Source of the DNA: an uncultured Bacteroidia bacterium
Lineage (GTDB): Bacteria; Bacteroidota; Bacteroidia; Bacteroidales; Prolixibacteraceae
Length of the DNA stretch: 59,474 nucleotides
NCBI GenBank assembly: GCA_903918045.1
Contig: CAIXCY010000013.1
Coordinates: 1 to 59,474, forward strand
Reading direction: 5' to 3'
Part shown: positions 1-9,568 of the stretch, piece after piece
How the letters are laid out: every line of letters begins with the position of its first letter
Position numbering within the stretch: the first letter of the stretch is position 1
Notes under the pieces: model-generated
Database searches by the model: none
The model's input: the letters and a program-made list of their open reading frames with translations, nothing else
Told to the model about the DNA's origin: nothing
Translations under genes and position numbers: made by a program

Positions 1-108
1 AATTAATATTAAAATAATTTAATATATATGAATATTTATAAAAATAGTTTAATTTAGTGGTTCTAATTATTGAACAAATTCCGAAAAATCTATTTTATTA
101 AAAAGAAG

Positions 109-1269
109 ATGCAGAACGATTTATTAGCATTCGCCGGACAGTATAAGAGAGAACTGCTTGAGTCAGTTATCCCGTTTTGGATGAATAATTCCAAGGACTC
201 CGTCGAGGGGGGGTATTTTACATGCCTGAACCGCAAGGGTGAGGTATTTGATACCGACAAGTTTATGTGGCTTCAGGGAAGAGAAGTCTGGCTCTTTGCG
301 ATGATGTATAATAAGGTTGAGAAAAGGGAGGAGTGGCTAGCGATGGCATTGCATGGAGCTGCATTTATGAAGAAATACGGAAGAGATCAGAACGGCCACT
401 GGTATTTTTCATTAACCCGCGAAGGGAGACCTCTGGTTCAACCTTATAATATCTTTTCAGATTGTTTTGCTGCAATGGCTTTCAGCGAACTTTACAAGGC
501 TACCGGAGATGAAGAGCACAAGCAGATCGCTTTGCAGACATTCAATCATATTCTGACACGGCAGGCTAATCCCAAAGGGCAGTATAATAAAGCATTTCCG
601 GGAACGCGGCCACTAAAAAGCTTTTCACTTCCAATGATTCTCTGTAACCTCTCATTGATTATGGAAGATATCCTTGGAAAAGAAGAGGTTAATAAAACTA
701 TACAGCCCCTTATCAAAGAGGTTATGGAAGTTTTTTACGACAAACAATCTGGCTTAATCCTGGAAAGCGTGACGCCAGAAGGGAACTTCAGCGATTCGTT
801 TGAAGGGAGGCTTGTAAATCCTGGTCATGCCAACGAGTCGATGTGGTTCATGATGGATCTCGCTGTGCGCAATAACGATAAGGCACTAATCGATCGGGCA
901 GTTGAAATATTGCTTCATACTACTGACTTCGGATGGGATAAAAAATTTGGAGGGATCTTTTACTTTCTCGATGTCAAAGGTCATCCGACCCAACAACTTG
1001 AATGGGATCAGAAACTGTGGTGGGTTCATATCGAAACCCTGATCTCAATGGCCAAGGGTTACCGCCTCACCGGTAACACAGCCTGTAAAAACTGGTTCGA
1101 AACCATCCATGAATACACCTGGAAGCACTTTAAAGATTCCGAATTTCCCGAATGGTATGGCTATCTCAACCGCGAAGGAAACCCACTGCTTGAATTAAAA
1201 GGTGGAAAGTGGAAAGGGTGCTTTCATGTCCCAAGAGGGCTTTACGAAATCTGGAAAATCCTGGAATGA
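109..1269 (+). CDS. N-acylglucosamine 2-epimerase (AGE/RnBP family)
   Basis: Cytoplasmic (alpha/alpha)6-barrel epimerase of 386 aa, predicted to interconvert GlcNAc and ManNAc. The reading frame is open from a TTG at 70, but the ATG at 109 is preferred: it follows a purine-rich AAGAAG stretch and removes a basic 13-residue tail. Family signatures are visible: WLQGREVW near residue 56, NPGHANE with His240, a WWVHIE segment, and KGCFHVPR with His373. Those two histidines lie close to the catalytic pair known in mammalian RnBP. There is no signal peptide. It precedes the SusC gene by 110 bp on the same strand and fits a route for amino sugars released by the secreted hydrolases of this locus. 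Mannose or cellobiose 2-epimerases share the fold, but the KGCFHVPR tail favours the GlcNAc/ManNAc type. Confidence 0.85.
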   Translation: MQNDLLAFAGQYKRELLESVIPFWMNNSKDSVEGGYFTCLNRKGEVFDTDKFMWLQGREVWLFAMMYNKVEKREEWLAMALHGAAFMKKYGRDQNGHWYFSLTREGRPLVQPYNIFSDCFAAMAFSELYKATGDEEHKQIALQTFNHILTRQANPKGQYNKAFPGTRPLKSFSLPMILCNLSLIMEDILGKEEVNKTIQPLIKEVMEVFYDKQSGLILESVTPEGNFSDSFEGRLVNPGHANESMWFMMDLAVRNNDKALIDRAVEILLHTTDFGWDKKFGGIFYFLDVKGHPTQQLEWDQKLWWVHIETLISMAKGYRLTGNTACKNWFETIHEYTWKHFKDSEFPEWYGYLNREGNPLLELKGGKWKGCFHVPRGLYEIWKILE

Positions 1270-1379
1270 ATCTGGAAAATTCAGTTGTTATATGGCTATT
1301 CTACCTCACTATAATAAAACGTATTAAAAATTAAGTAAAAAATATTTATTGCCAATTTATCATTTTAAAAATTTCATTT

Positions 1380-4300
1380 ATGAAAAGAAAGTTAAATGAA
1401 TGTTTGTTCAGGTCTGTGAGAACAGTGGTTTTGATACTGTTTTTGGCCTGTACCTTTTCCGGCCTGCAGAGTGCATTTGGCCAGGTGAAGGTTATGGGTA
1501 AAGTTTCGGATATAAAGGGTGGTACCCTTCCCGGAGTCTCTGTTGTTTTAAAGGGGACTACCAACGGGACGATAACCGATGCTTTAGGGAATTTTTCACT
1601 TTCAGCAATTCCTGAGAATTCGATTTTACTCTTCTCGTTTGTGGGGATGAAAACGCAGGAAATCGCAGTAAACGGGAAAGGGGTAATCAATGCCATCCTT
1701 ACAGAGGAAGTTGTAGGTATTGATGAGGTTGTCGTGGTTGGATATGGTACCCAGAAGAGAGCATCACTTATCGGATCGGTCGCCTCGGTAAATGCGGCCG
1801 AAATCACCCGCGTTCCAATGCCAAACGTATCACAAGCACTTGTGGGTAAATTGCCAGGCCTCATTACCCGTCAATCTTCGGGTCAGCCTGGGAATGATGG
1901 TGTCGATATGTATGTTCGCGGTTTTGGATCGCTCAACAGCAATTCACCTATGATGCTTGTCGATGGGGTTGAACGCTCATTTAACACCCTGGATCCAAAT
2001 GAAATAGAATCAATCTCAATCTTAAAGGACGCTTCTGCTGCTGCTGTTTACGGAGTCAGGGGTGCCAACGGGGTTATTTTAGTTACTACCAAGCGGGGTA
2101 AGGAGAGTAAACCGATGATAAATTACACCACATCTTACACCTTGAGCGAAAATACACGTATGCCGCAATACCTCAATGGCGAAGAGTATGTGAAGTGGTA
2201 TAATTATGCCGATCAGATTAATGGCAGGCAGAGTACCTTCCCGGATGCCGTAGTTAATAAAGTTACCAACGGTGACCCTCAGGGAATCTATGGCAATACC
2301 AACTGGGTTAAGCAAATGATTAAGCCAACTGCCCCTACGATGCATCACAACATCACCCTAAATGGTGGCACCAATAATATCAAGTATTTCATCTCTTTGG
2401 GATATTTGAATCAGGAAGGAATTATCACCGGGGTTGATTATTCCCGCTATAACCTCCGCTCAAATCTTGATGCCCAGGTAACCAAGGAATTTTCGATATC
2501 ATTAAATGTTAGTGGAAACGTGGCCGATAGTCAGAGCCCTCAAATTTCAAATTTTGATGCCAACGGAAACTCCGTATCTACGAATCTAATGAATCAGATC
2601 ATCACGGCGCATCCTTATATTAATCCAAGATTGCCCGATGGAAGATATCTGGCTTCGTCAATTCTTACCGGTAATAATCCAATGGCAGCACGAGACCTTT
2701 CTGGTTTCAACAATACCGATAATTCAGGTTTACAGTCGAGTCTTACAATGAAATATGATGCGCCATTCCTGCGGGGATTATCCTTTAAATTCATTGGCAG
2801 CTACGATAAAAATTATTATCATTCCAAATCATTTTATACGCCCTATACGGTTTGGGCAGTAAATCCAACCACCGAGTCGAGTTCCCTTACAGAGGTGAAT
2901 GCACCTTACGGGACTGTTGCCTTGCTTACCGAAGGGTATAATCAGGCAACCCGCTGGACAACCCAGCAATTCATAACTTATCAGAACGTTTTTAATAAAA
3001 AGCATGCGGTTGATGCCCTTTTGGTTGCAGAGCAATCAGAATACAAAGGGACGGGCCTTGGAGCCTATGCCCGCAATTTCGATTTAACCGATATTGCTGA
3101 ATTCGCTTTTGCAAAGGAAAACCCAACAAAACCATCTGGTTACAGTGCCACAACACATCGGGTAGGCTGGGTCGGACGGTTTAACTATACCTACGACAAC
3201 CGTTACCTGGCTGAAGTGTCTGCCCGTGTTGATGCTTCCACCAATTTTCCGCAGAATTTACGGTATGGTTTATTTCCTTCAGGTTCGCTGGGTTGGAGAA
3301 TGTCTGAGGAAGAATTTTTTAAGCCTTTAAAATCAACTATTACCAATTTAAAGTTCAGAGGTTCTTACGGAATCCTTGGAAATGATGTTACAAACGGCAG
3401 TTATGATTACATGCGCTTTGTAACTATAAATGGTCCGGTGGCCAATATCGGGAATACAAATGTAAACGGCATTTATACTACTTCATATCCGAATAAAAAC
3501 CTAACCTGGGAGAAATCGAGGACTGCAAATTTCGGTGTGGACATGGAACTTTGGAGTGGTAAGCTGGGTTTGGAGTTTGACTGGTTCTATAAAGTAACGA
3601 GTGATATCTTAACCACCATTGGAGGAACTTATCCTCCATCAATCGGTGGTTATTATTCCAATACTGTAAATTCTGGGAAGGTTGACAACCGCGGTTTTGA
3701 AATGATTCTGAGTCATAAAAACAAGATTCGAGAGTTTACTTATGCGGTAACCGGCTCTTTAAGCTGGGCGCATAATCGGATACTAAGCATGGATGAGTCG
3801 GTCGGAATACCAGAATATCAGAGTATGATTGGCCGTTCAATGGGAGCAAAGAGTGGTCTGGTTTCACAAGGGCTATTTAAAACTGATAATCAGGCAATCA
3901 CCTCGCCGGTTGTAAACTCTTCAGCGCGTGCCGGTGACATCATTTATAAGGATCTGAATGGTGATGGTAAAATCACTTATGAGCAGGATGTAACCCTTAT
4001 TGGCCGGAGCAGCATGCCGGAATTGAATTATGCATTGAACTTTCTCTCCTCATGGAAGAACTTCGACTTCTCGTTTCTTGTACAGGGTGCAGCGATTTGC
4101 GATAATGCCCTGATGGGATGGTATGATGGAATTGGCTGGGATGATACCCAGTACACCCGTCCATTCTACAATGGAGGGAATACTCCAAAATACCTGGTGG
4201 AGGGTGCCTGGTCGCCCAATAACCTGAATGGCGTTTATCCTCGTCTGGATAATCAGTGGAGACCAAATAATAACTGGGCATCTACCATGTGGATTAAGGA

Positions 4301-4517
4301 TGGTGCATATACCCGTCTAAAAAATGTGCAGTTGGGTTATACCTTGCCTAATTCGATAACCGATCATCTGGGTTTTCGGGCAAAATTCTCGGCATCTGCA
4401 ACAAACCTCTTAACATTTTCAGGTTTTAAATACCTTGATCCTGAAGCGCCAAATGTTAGCAACGGTTACTATCCGCAACAAAAGACATTCAGCCTTAGCG
4501 CAACGATAACCTTCTAA
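1380..4517 (+). CDS. SusC/RagA-type TonB-dependent outer-membrane transporter (no STN domain)
   Basis: Outer-membrane importer for oligosaccharides, 1045 aa. A signal peptide (about residues 1-34, ending in FGQ) is followed directly by a carboxypeptidase-D regulatory-like domain (about 36-110, starting VKVMGKVSD), a TonB-box-like DEVVVVGYGTQKR segment, a plug domain with the typical LVDGVER and ILKDASAAAVYGVRGANGV motifs, and a long beta-barrel ending in an aromatic residue (TITF). It lacks the N-terminal STN signalling domain that the second SusC (20499) carries, so it is probably not wired to a sigma/anti-sigma pair. SusD follows after 17 bp, giving the usual SusCD pedal-bin pair. The glycan taken up cannot be read from the sequence. 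Confidence 0.95.
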   Translation: MKRKLNECLFRSVRTVVLILFLACTFSGLQSAFGQVKVMGKVSDIKGGTLPGVSVVLKGTTNGTITDALGNFSLSAIPENSILLFSFVGMKTQEIAVNGKGVINAILTEEVVGIDEVVVVGYGTQKRASLIGSVASVNAAEITRVPMPNVSQALVGKLPGLITRQSSGQPGNDGVDMYVRGFGSLNSNSPMMLVDGVERSFNTLDPNEIESISILKDASAAAVYGVRGANGVILVTTKRGKESKPMINYTTSYTLSENTRMPQYLNGEEYVKWYNYADQINGRQSTFPDAVVNKVTNGDPQGIYGNTNWVKQMIKPTAPTMHHNITLNGGTNNIKYFISLGYLNQEGIITGVDYSRYNLRSNLDAQVTKEFSISLNVSGNVADSQSPQISNFDANGNSVSTNLMNQIITAHPYINPRLPDGRYLASSILTGNNPMAARDLSGFNNTDNSGLQSSLTMKYDAPFLRGLSFKFIGSYDKNYYHSKSFYTPYTVWAVNPTTESSSLTEVNAPYGTVALLTEGYNQATRWTTQQFITYQNVFNKKHAVDALLVAEQSEYKGTGLGAYARNFDLTDIAEFAFAKENPTKPSGYSATTHRVGWVGRFNYTYDNRYLAEVSARVDASTNFPQNLRYGLFPSGSLGWRMSEEEFFKPLKSTITNLKFRGSYGILGNDVTNGSYDYMRFVTINGPVANIGNTNVNGIYTTSYPNKNLTWEKSRTANFGVDMELWSGKLGLEFDWFYKVTSDILTTIGGTYPPSIGGYYSNTVNSGKVDNRGFEMILSHKNKIREFTYAVTGSLSWAHNRILSMDESVGIPEYQSMIGRSMGAKSGLVSQGLFKTDNQAITSPVVNSSARAGDIIYKDLNGDGKITYEQDVTLIGRSSMPELNYALNFLSSWKNFDFSFLVQGAAICDNALMGWYDGIGWDDTQYTRPFYNGGNTPKYLVEGAWSPNNLNGVYPRLDNQWRPNNNWASTMWIKDGAYTRLKNVQLGYTLPNSITDHLGFRAKFSASATNLLTFSGFKYLDPEAPNVSNGYYPQQKTFSLSATITF

Positions 4518-4534
4518 TTGTAAAAAACGGAATT

Positions 4535-6181
4535 ATGAACAGATATATTTTATCCTTAATTATTGCAGCTGCAATGTTCGGTTTGACAGGATGCAACAAG
4601 TTTCTTACTCCTGAACCTACTGATAAATATTCAGAGACAGTAGCTTTCAGCAGTGAGAAAAACGCAAAGCTTTATGTCAACTCCTTCTATCCCATTATCA
4701 GCCACTACGGATTGTTTGGCGGGGCGTATCTGAACGGAAACATGTATGTTGACGGTTTAACAGACATCATTAAAACAGCAGGAAGTACAATCGGATCAAA
4801 TGGCGCAATTGCGAATATGTATGCGACCAATCCTAGTTTGATTACCCCTGATCAGAATTCTTTGGATATCTGGAGCAATGCCTATTATTATATTCGGCTG
4901 ATCAATGAGTTTATGGATGGACTCGATAAAAAAGCCACCTTTGACGCGACAATTAAGACCCGTCTCAATGCGGAAGTTCGTTTCTTTCGTGCTTCGCTTT
5001 ACTTCATGTTAATGCGAAATCACGGAAGTGTAATATTGTTAAAGGAGCTAACCAGTGATCCGATTCATCCGCGCAGTACAGCTGCCGAATGTTGGGATTT
5101 CATTGAAACAGAGTTTGACTTTGCTGCTCAGAATTTACCGCAGACCTGGGCAAGTGCCGATGCCGGAAGGATCACAAAAGGTGCAGTCTATGCCATGAAA
5201 TCAAGGGCAATGCTTTATGCCGAAAGGTGGCAGTCGGCCTATGATGCCGCAGTTAAAGTTGTGGCAATGGTGGGTGACGGGACTTATGCGCTGAATCCAT
5301 CCTACGATAAAGCATTCGGATCTTATTTCTCCAATAGTAACAAAGAAGCTATTTTGGAATTTCAATACAGCTATCCAAATCTGGTACATAATTATGATAT
5401 GATTGCGAGTCCGGGAGGCGATTATACGGGATTCGGCGGAGATGTCAACCCGACCCAGGAATTGGTCGAGTCATACGAAATGGCTGGCGGAGGAATTGTC
5501 GATTGGTCTGCATGGCATGCTGCAAATGTTACTGACACGCCACCCTGGGAGTCGCTGGAACCCCGCTTTCAGGCTACTGTATTGTACAACGGGTCTGCAT
5601 GGAAGGGGAGAATCATTCAGCCTTACGAAGGTGGCGTTGACGGATGGACAGCCTATCCGCCTGCAGCAGGAAGCAATAAAGGTGCAACAACCACAGGTTA
5701 TTATCTGAAGAAAAACGTTGATGAAACGCATATTGACCTGATCAACAGGGCAAGTTCCAAACCACTGGTTGAGATCAGGTTGGCAGAGGTCTATCTAAAT
5801 CTTGCAGAGGCTGCATACAATCTGAGTAATACCGCTGATGCAAATTCAGGGATGAATGCAGTTCGCCAGCGTGTCGGATTGCCGGTTCTGAATCTTACAG
5901 GCACAGCTTTACTTGACCAAATCAAGAAAGAGCGTAAGATTGAGCTTGCCGGTGAAGGTCAACGATACTGGGATTTGAGACGATGGAAGGATGCTGTTGG
6001 CACACTCTCCGGTTTATACGTACACGGCATAAAGGTTACAAATATGGGTGGTTCATTTACCTACGACTATATTAGCTGTGACGATATGCCGCGTCAGTTT
6101 CCTGAAAAATTCTATGCCTTCCCGATCTTATCCTCGGAACGGGTAAATAATCCGGCTTGTGAACAAATTACTGGATGGTAG
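4535..6181 (+). CDS. SusD/RagB-type surface glycan-binding lipoprotein
   Basis: Partner lid of the SusC encoded 17 bp upstream, 548 aa. The N-terminus is a lipoprotein signal with lipobox LTGC (Cys20) followed by NKFLTPEPTDKY, typical of SusD. An N-terminal TPR-like region includes the RAEVRFFRA-type helix (here LNAEVRFFRASLYF). The C-terminal SusD part carries VEIRLAEVYLNLAEAAYN and ERKIELAGEGQRYWDLRRW, the RagB/SusD hallmark. It should sit on the cell surface and deliver glycan to SusC. Its stop overlaps an in-frame ATG of the next gene at 6175, which indicates co-transcription. Confidence 0.95.
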   Translation: MNRYILSLIIAAAMFGLTGCNKFLTPEPTDKYSETVAFSSEKNAKLYVNSFYPIISHYGLFGGAYLNGNMYVDGLTDIIKTAGSTIGSNGAIANMYATNPSLITPDQNSLDIWSNAYYYIRLINEFMDGLDKKATFDATIKTRLNAEVRFFRASLYFMLMRNHGSVILLKELTSDPIHPRSTAAECWDFIETEFDFAAQNLPQTWASADAGRITKGAVYAMKSRAMLYAERWQSAYDAAVKVVAMVGDGTYALNPSYDKAFGSYFSNSNKEAILEFQYSYPNLVHNYDMIASPGGDYTGFGGDVNPTQELVESYEMAGGGIVDWSAWHAANVTDTPPWESLEPRFQATVLYNGSAWKGRIIQPYEGGVDGWTAYPPAAGSNKGATTTGYYLKKNVDETHIDLINRASSKPLVEIRLAEVYLNLAEAAYNLSNTADANSGMNAVRQRVGLPVLNLTGTALLDQIKKERKIELAGEGQRYWDLRRWKDAVGTLSGLYVHGIKVTNMGGSFTYDYISCDDMPRQFPEKFYAFPILSSERVNNPACEQITGW

Positions 6182-6207
6182 TTATAACATTGATAAACAT
6201 GACAAGT

Positions 6208-7884
6208 ATGAAGAACATAAAATATGGAGCGATGGTCATATCATTGATGATACTGATCAGTGGCTGCGCGAAGGTCGATAAGCAATATCAGGTGAAAAGC
6301 GCTGCAAATCAACTCAAAACCCTCATGGTCACCTTTGCAGACGGGACAGGAAGTTTTAGACCCAAGGAGGGAGAACCCTATCCGGATAATCTCACCATCG
6401 AAATCCCATGGTATTACCCTGACGGTGCAATGACGGAAACAAAACTGGACTCTCTCTTTCTGACGGCTACACTTCCAAACAGTGCCTATATGATTCCGGC
6501 TTTTGGCGTAAAAAACCTTACTGCACCCAAAGCCTTTTCGCTTACAGCCCAGAGTGGTGCTGTGCATAATTATACAATCACCGCTGTACGGAAGAGAAGT
6601 AATAAAACAGAGATAAAGGTCTTTAAGTTAAATGAAGCGAATATCAGCGGAATTATTATCAACAAAACAGTGATCATTCCGACTTCAACGATAGATATTA
6701 CTCATCAGACAGCAACCGTTGAGCTGGCTTATTATGCAAAAATCTCGCCCGACCCTTCGGTTGCAAGGGATTACAGTCACCCGGTTGTCTTTACAGTAAC
6801 TGCTGATGATGGAACTACCGCCAAGGATACGGTGCGTATTGGAATCCCCGTTAAGGTGCCTGTAGGTTTTGCTTCGGTTAAAAAACTTTGGTCTAAATCG
6901 GCTGGTGATCTTCAATTTACAGATTATCAGAATATTTCAATTGCGGTGAGTGGTGACTATTTAGTTTTGCCATTCTCAAATGAATGGGATGGAGGATCAA
7001 CTGCTAAATATTATGACCGTAAGAGTGGAAACTATGCCGGAGATCTGGATGTAACTGGCGTTAGCGGACTCTATTCAATAGCGAATGACAGTAAAGGAAA
7101 TATTGTCGGCATTAATAATATTTATGCGGGTATGAATGTCTGCCTGTTTAAATGGAGCAGTGTAAATGCCGCACCTAAATTATTAGCCAGAAGCACAGAC
7201 TGGAGCTCCGTAGGAAGTACTTTTTACGGACGCAAATTATCGGTTTTTGGAGACCTCGATGGTGATGCTATTATTATGGCGACAACAGACGGAACCAATG
7301 CCGGAGGTGCAAACCGGATCTTGAGGTGGACCGTGAAAAACGGCGTAATCGTATCACAAGATCCTGAATCGATGGTTTATCCACGCGATTGGGGATGGGT
7401 GGCCAAGGCGGTTCCTGCAGGTCCGCATCAGACAGACAATTTTTTCGTTTGTTCAAATCTTCCTATCTTCATGGATTATATTAACGGTGCAAACTTCAGC
7501 ATGATCTCCTCATTCAGTTCGAATTATATTGATGGTATGCGCGATGCAACACCAGCGTTGACCTATTTTGAATTTAACGGTGGAAAATATACTGCTATCA
7601 TCGATGCTGGTCCATGGAGCAGCGCAATGCACATGTTTAATGTTACTGACCCCTCGAAGATGGCTCTGGCCGCAGGTTCGGGTGACGCTTACAACGCATT
7701 TCATGTCTTTGATGGTTCAAGTGACTATATCGCCTGCCCTTCACCCAACTGGAATATCACTGGTGACGTAGCTGTTGGTCCGGTCTCTGAAAATGGCTTT
7801 ACAATGACTGTCTACTTCCTGACTACAAACGGTGGAGTAAATGCTTATGAATTAAGCTGTATTGATGCAACTAAATTTAATTGA
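6208..7884 (+). CDS. Surface glycan-binding lipoprotein, DUF5018-like (SusE/F position)
   Basis: A lipoprotein of about 558 aa in the SusE/F position of the PUL. Upstream in-frame ATGs exist at 6175 (overlapping the SusD stop) and 6199. The ATG at 6208 gives a compact signal peptide with lipobox LISGC and is chosen here. The first about 220 residues look like two beta-sandwich segments of the DUF5018 kind (KTLMVTFADGTGSFRP, then a linker and TIDITHQTATVEL). The rest, from VGFASVKKLWSK, is rich in Gly, Asp, Trp and short beta-strands and resembles the beta-propeller-like C-terminal part seen in such proteins. No catalytic motif is recognisable. The probable role is glycan capture on the surface for the adjoining SusCD. 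The DUF assignment is from pattern memory and is less certain than the role. Confidence 0.75.
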   Translation: MKNIKYGAMVISLMILISGCAKVDKQYQVKSAANQLKTLMVTFADGTGSFRPKEGEPYPDNLTIEIPWYYPDGAMTETKLDSLFLTATLPNSAYMIPAFGVKNLTAPKAFSLTAQSGAVHNYTITAVRKRSNKTEIKVFKLNEANISGIIINKTVIIPTSTIDITHQTATVELAYYAKISPDPSVARDYSHPVVFTVTADDGTTAKDTVRIGIPVKVPVGFASVKKLWSKSAGDLQFTDYQNISIAVSGDYLVLPFSNEWDGGSTAKYYDRKSGNYAGDLDVTGVSGLYSIANDSKGNIVGINNIYAGMNVCLFKWSSVNAAPKLLARSTDWSSVGSTFYGRKLSVFGDLDGDAIIMATTDGTNAGGANRILRWTVKNGVIVSQDPESMVYPRDWGWVAKAVPAGPHQTDNFFVCSNLPIFMDYINGANFSMISSFSSNYIDGMRDATPALTYFEFNGGKYTAIIDAGPWSSAMHMFNVTDPSKMALAAGSGDAYNAFHVFDGSSDYIACPSPNWNITGDVAVGPVSENGFTMTVYFLTTNGGVNAYELSCIDATKFN

Positions 7885-7943
7885 TAATAATTTTTGACAA
7901 TTAGGTGGCTTGAGAGCGCCAAATAAATAGTCTTTGTTGACAC

Positions 7944-7978
7944 TGTGAAACTCTGTGCTTACTTTGTGAAACTCTGTG
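7944..7978. repeat. Duplicated TGTGAAACTCTGTG intergenic repeat
   Basis: The 14-mer TGTGAAACTCTGTG occurs at 7944-7957 and 7965-7978, a 21-bp period, between the DUF5018-like gene and the GHL10-like gene. A related GGCACAGAG segment lies near 8010. This is decayed low-complexity intergenic repeat DNA; no ORF or terminator is clear in it. Confidence 0.6.
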
Positions 7979-8078
7979 TAACTTTTAATAACACCGGGAT
8001 CACTAAGGAGGCACAGAGAACCACCGGTATCTACTGTTTCCTAAGGCAATTTTAGGAATGTTCTAAATTTCGAATATT

Positions 8079-9446
8079 ATGAAGAACCTTGTATATATCC
8101 TTAGTTTAATATTGCTTCCATTTCTCGTGTATTCATGCAATAAAAAAAATGGGACAGTACTACCACCGGTCGTCGATCCGCCAACAACAAATCCCGGTAT
8201 TGATACTTCGATTGTGAGGATGCTTAACAATACGCCTGTCATTCTATGGATGGAAGCGGCGGCCAATTTCTCGCGCCTTGGAACTGCTGAAAAAATGGCA
8301 GCAGTATTTCAAAAGGTTGCTGATATGGGGGTTAAGGGTGTTATTGTGGATGTAAAAGGAATCTCAGGGCTAGTCAGTTATAATTCAACTATTGCAGGAC
8401 AGTTTAAATCATGGAATGGAAATACCCAGCCTATTGAATTTGATTATCTACAGAATGTGATTACCGAGGCAAAGAAGAAGGGGCTTAAAGTTTTTGCCTC
8501 GATGTCTGTATTTGGTGAAGGGATTAATTCAGGAGGGGCAAGGATGGGAAAAGTATATACTGATCCGGCGTTCGCCGCAATCCAGAGCCAGGTAATCTCA
8601 GTTTCGGGAGAGGTGAAAAAAATCACGGATGTTTATCCCTATGGAATGCTAAATGCGTTGCAGCCGGCCGCGCAGGATTACGAATTGTCTCTGATAAAAG
8701 AGGTCGTAACAAATTATAATCTCGATGGTTTTGTGCTTGATTACTGCAGGTATTACGATATCTGTGCCGATTTTTCAGATTATTCATTGACTAGGTTTAA
8801 GGAGTGGGCCGGACTTTCAACCATCTCCAATACCGATATTGTAAGAACCTGGAAATCCTCAAACGGTGCAGTAGTCCCCAACGTCACAGGTCCCCAATAT
8901 AAAAAATGGCTCGAATTCAGGTCTCAATCGATTCGCGATTTCGTTGCAAAAGCAAGGTCTGCTGTAAAAACAATAAAACCCAAAATGGCATTTTGTTCCT
9001 ATTCGGGTGCGTGGTATGATTCGTATTATTATGTAGGCGTCAACTGGGCCAGCAACACATACGATCCCTCTGCAAACGGATTCTCCTCATGGGCCACCTC
9101 TGCCTATAAAAATACGGGTTATGCAGAATTACTCGATCTGTTTATGACCGGAAACTACACATCAACGCTGACCGGAGCAGGGTGGTGGACTGTTCAGGGG
9201 CAGATTACAGGGGCAAAAACAGTTTTAAAGAATGCCAATATTCAATATGGTTCAATCGATATTGGAAATACAGCATGGTCAAATGTCAAAAACATGCAGG
9301 ATGCAATCACAATGATCTTGCAACAAACAAAGGGGATCATGCTATTTGACCTTGTCCATATTGATGATGCCGGTTCAAATCAATTTAATCAGCAACTTTA
9401 TGACGATGTCAAACAAGCCATTAACCAGGGTATGGCTGGCAGGTGA
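8079..9446 (+). CDS. GHL10-like TIM-barrel lipoprotein, putative glycoside hydrolase
   Basis: Secreted lipoprotein of 455 aa: signal peptide with lipobox LVYSC (Cys20), a short Pro/Thr-rich linker (about 28-45), then a single domain resembling the GHL10 (DUF187-type) glycosidase-like TIM barrel. Supporting segments are MGVKGVIVDVKG near residue 90, KKKGLKVFASMS, and YNLDGFVLDYCRYYDI near residue 220, which matches the DGIHLDYIRYP strand of GHL10 proteins. The repeated Asp and Arg there are candidate active-site residues. The start is fixed by the signal peptide. It is separated from the SGBP by a 194-bp repeat-containing spacer and precedes the first DUF4434-like gene. The substrate is unknown, and a non-catalytic binding role cannot be excluded. 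Confidence 0.6.
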   Translation: MKNLVYILSLILLPFLVYSCNKKNGTVLPPVVDPPTTNPGIDTSIVRMLNNTPVILWMEAAANFSRLGTAEKMAAVFQKVADMGVKGVIVDVKGISGLVSYNSTIAGQFKSWNGNTQPIEFDYLQNVITEAKKKGLKVFASMSVFGEGINSGGARMGKVYTDPAFAAIQSQVISVSGEVKKITDVYPYGMLNALQPAAQDYELSLIKEVVTNYNLDGFVLDYCRYYDICADFSDYSLTRFKEWAGLSTISNTDIVRTWKSSNGAVVPNVTGPQYKKWLEFRSQSIRDFVAKARSAVKTIKPKMAFCSYSGAWYDSYYYVGVNWASNTYDPSANGFSSWATSAYKNTGYAELLDLFMTGNYTSTLTGAGWWTVQGQITGAKTVLKNANIQYGSIDIGNTAWSNVKNMQDAITMILQQTKGIMLFDLVHIDDAGSNQFNQQLYDDVKQAINQGMAGR

Positions 9447-9568
9447 AAAAATGAGTAATATTGTCACTAAATGCCTTAATTGTAACCGGAAAACAATAAT
9501 ATCCTGCTTGATAGGGTAGGGAGGAATTAAAAATTCAATTGTAGTCAAAAAAATTTCTATTCATACGT

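Noticed and set aside
1-108. Promoter for the first gene
   Set aside because: The AT-rich stretch has no TAnnTTTG or TTTG pair at proper spacing, and the true upstream context is cut off.
1346-1864. 172-aa minus-strand reading frame over the start of the first SusC
   Set aside because: It overlaps a clear SusC N-terminus and shows no domain; it is an antisense shadow.
7885-8078. Terminator after the DUF5018-like gene
   Set aside because: Only a weak TGGC/GCCA pairing is seen and no U-tract, so I do not call it.
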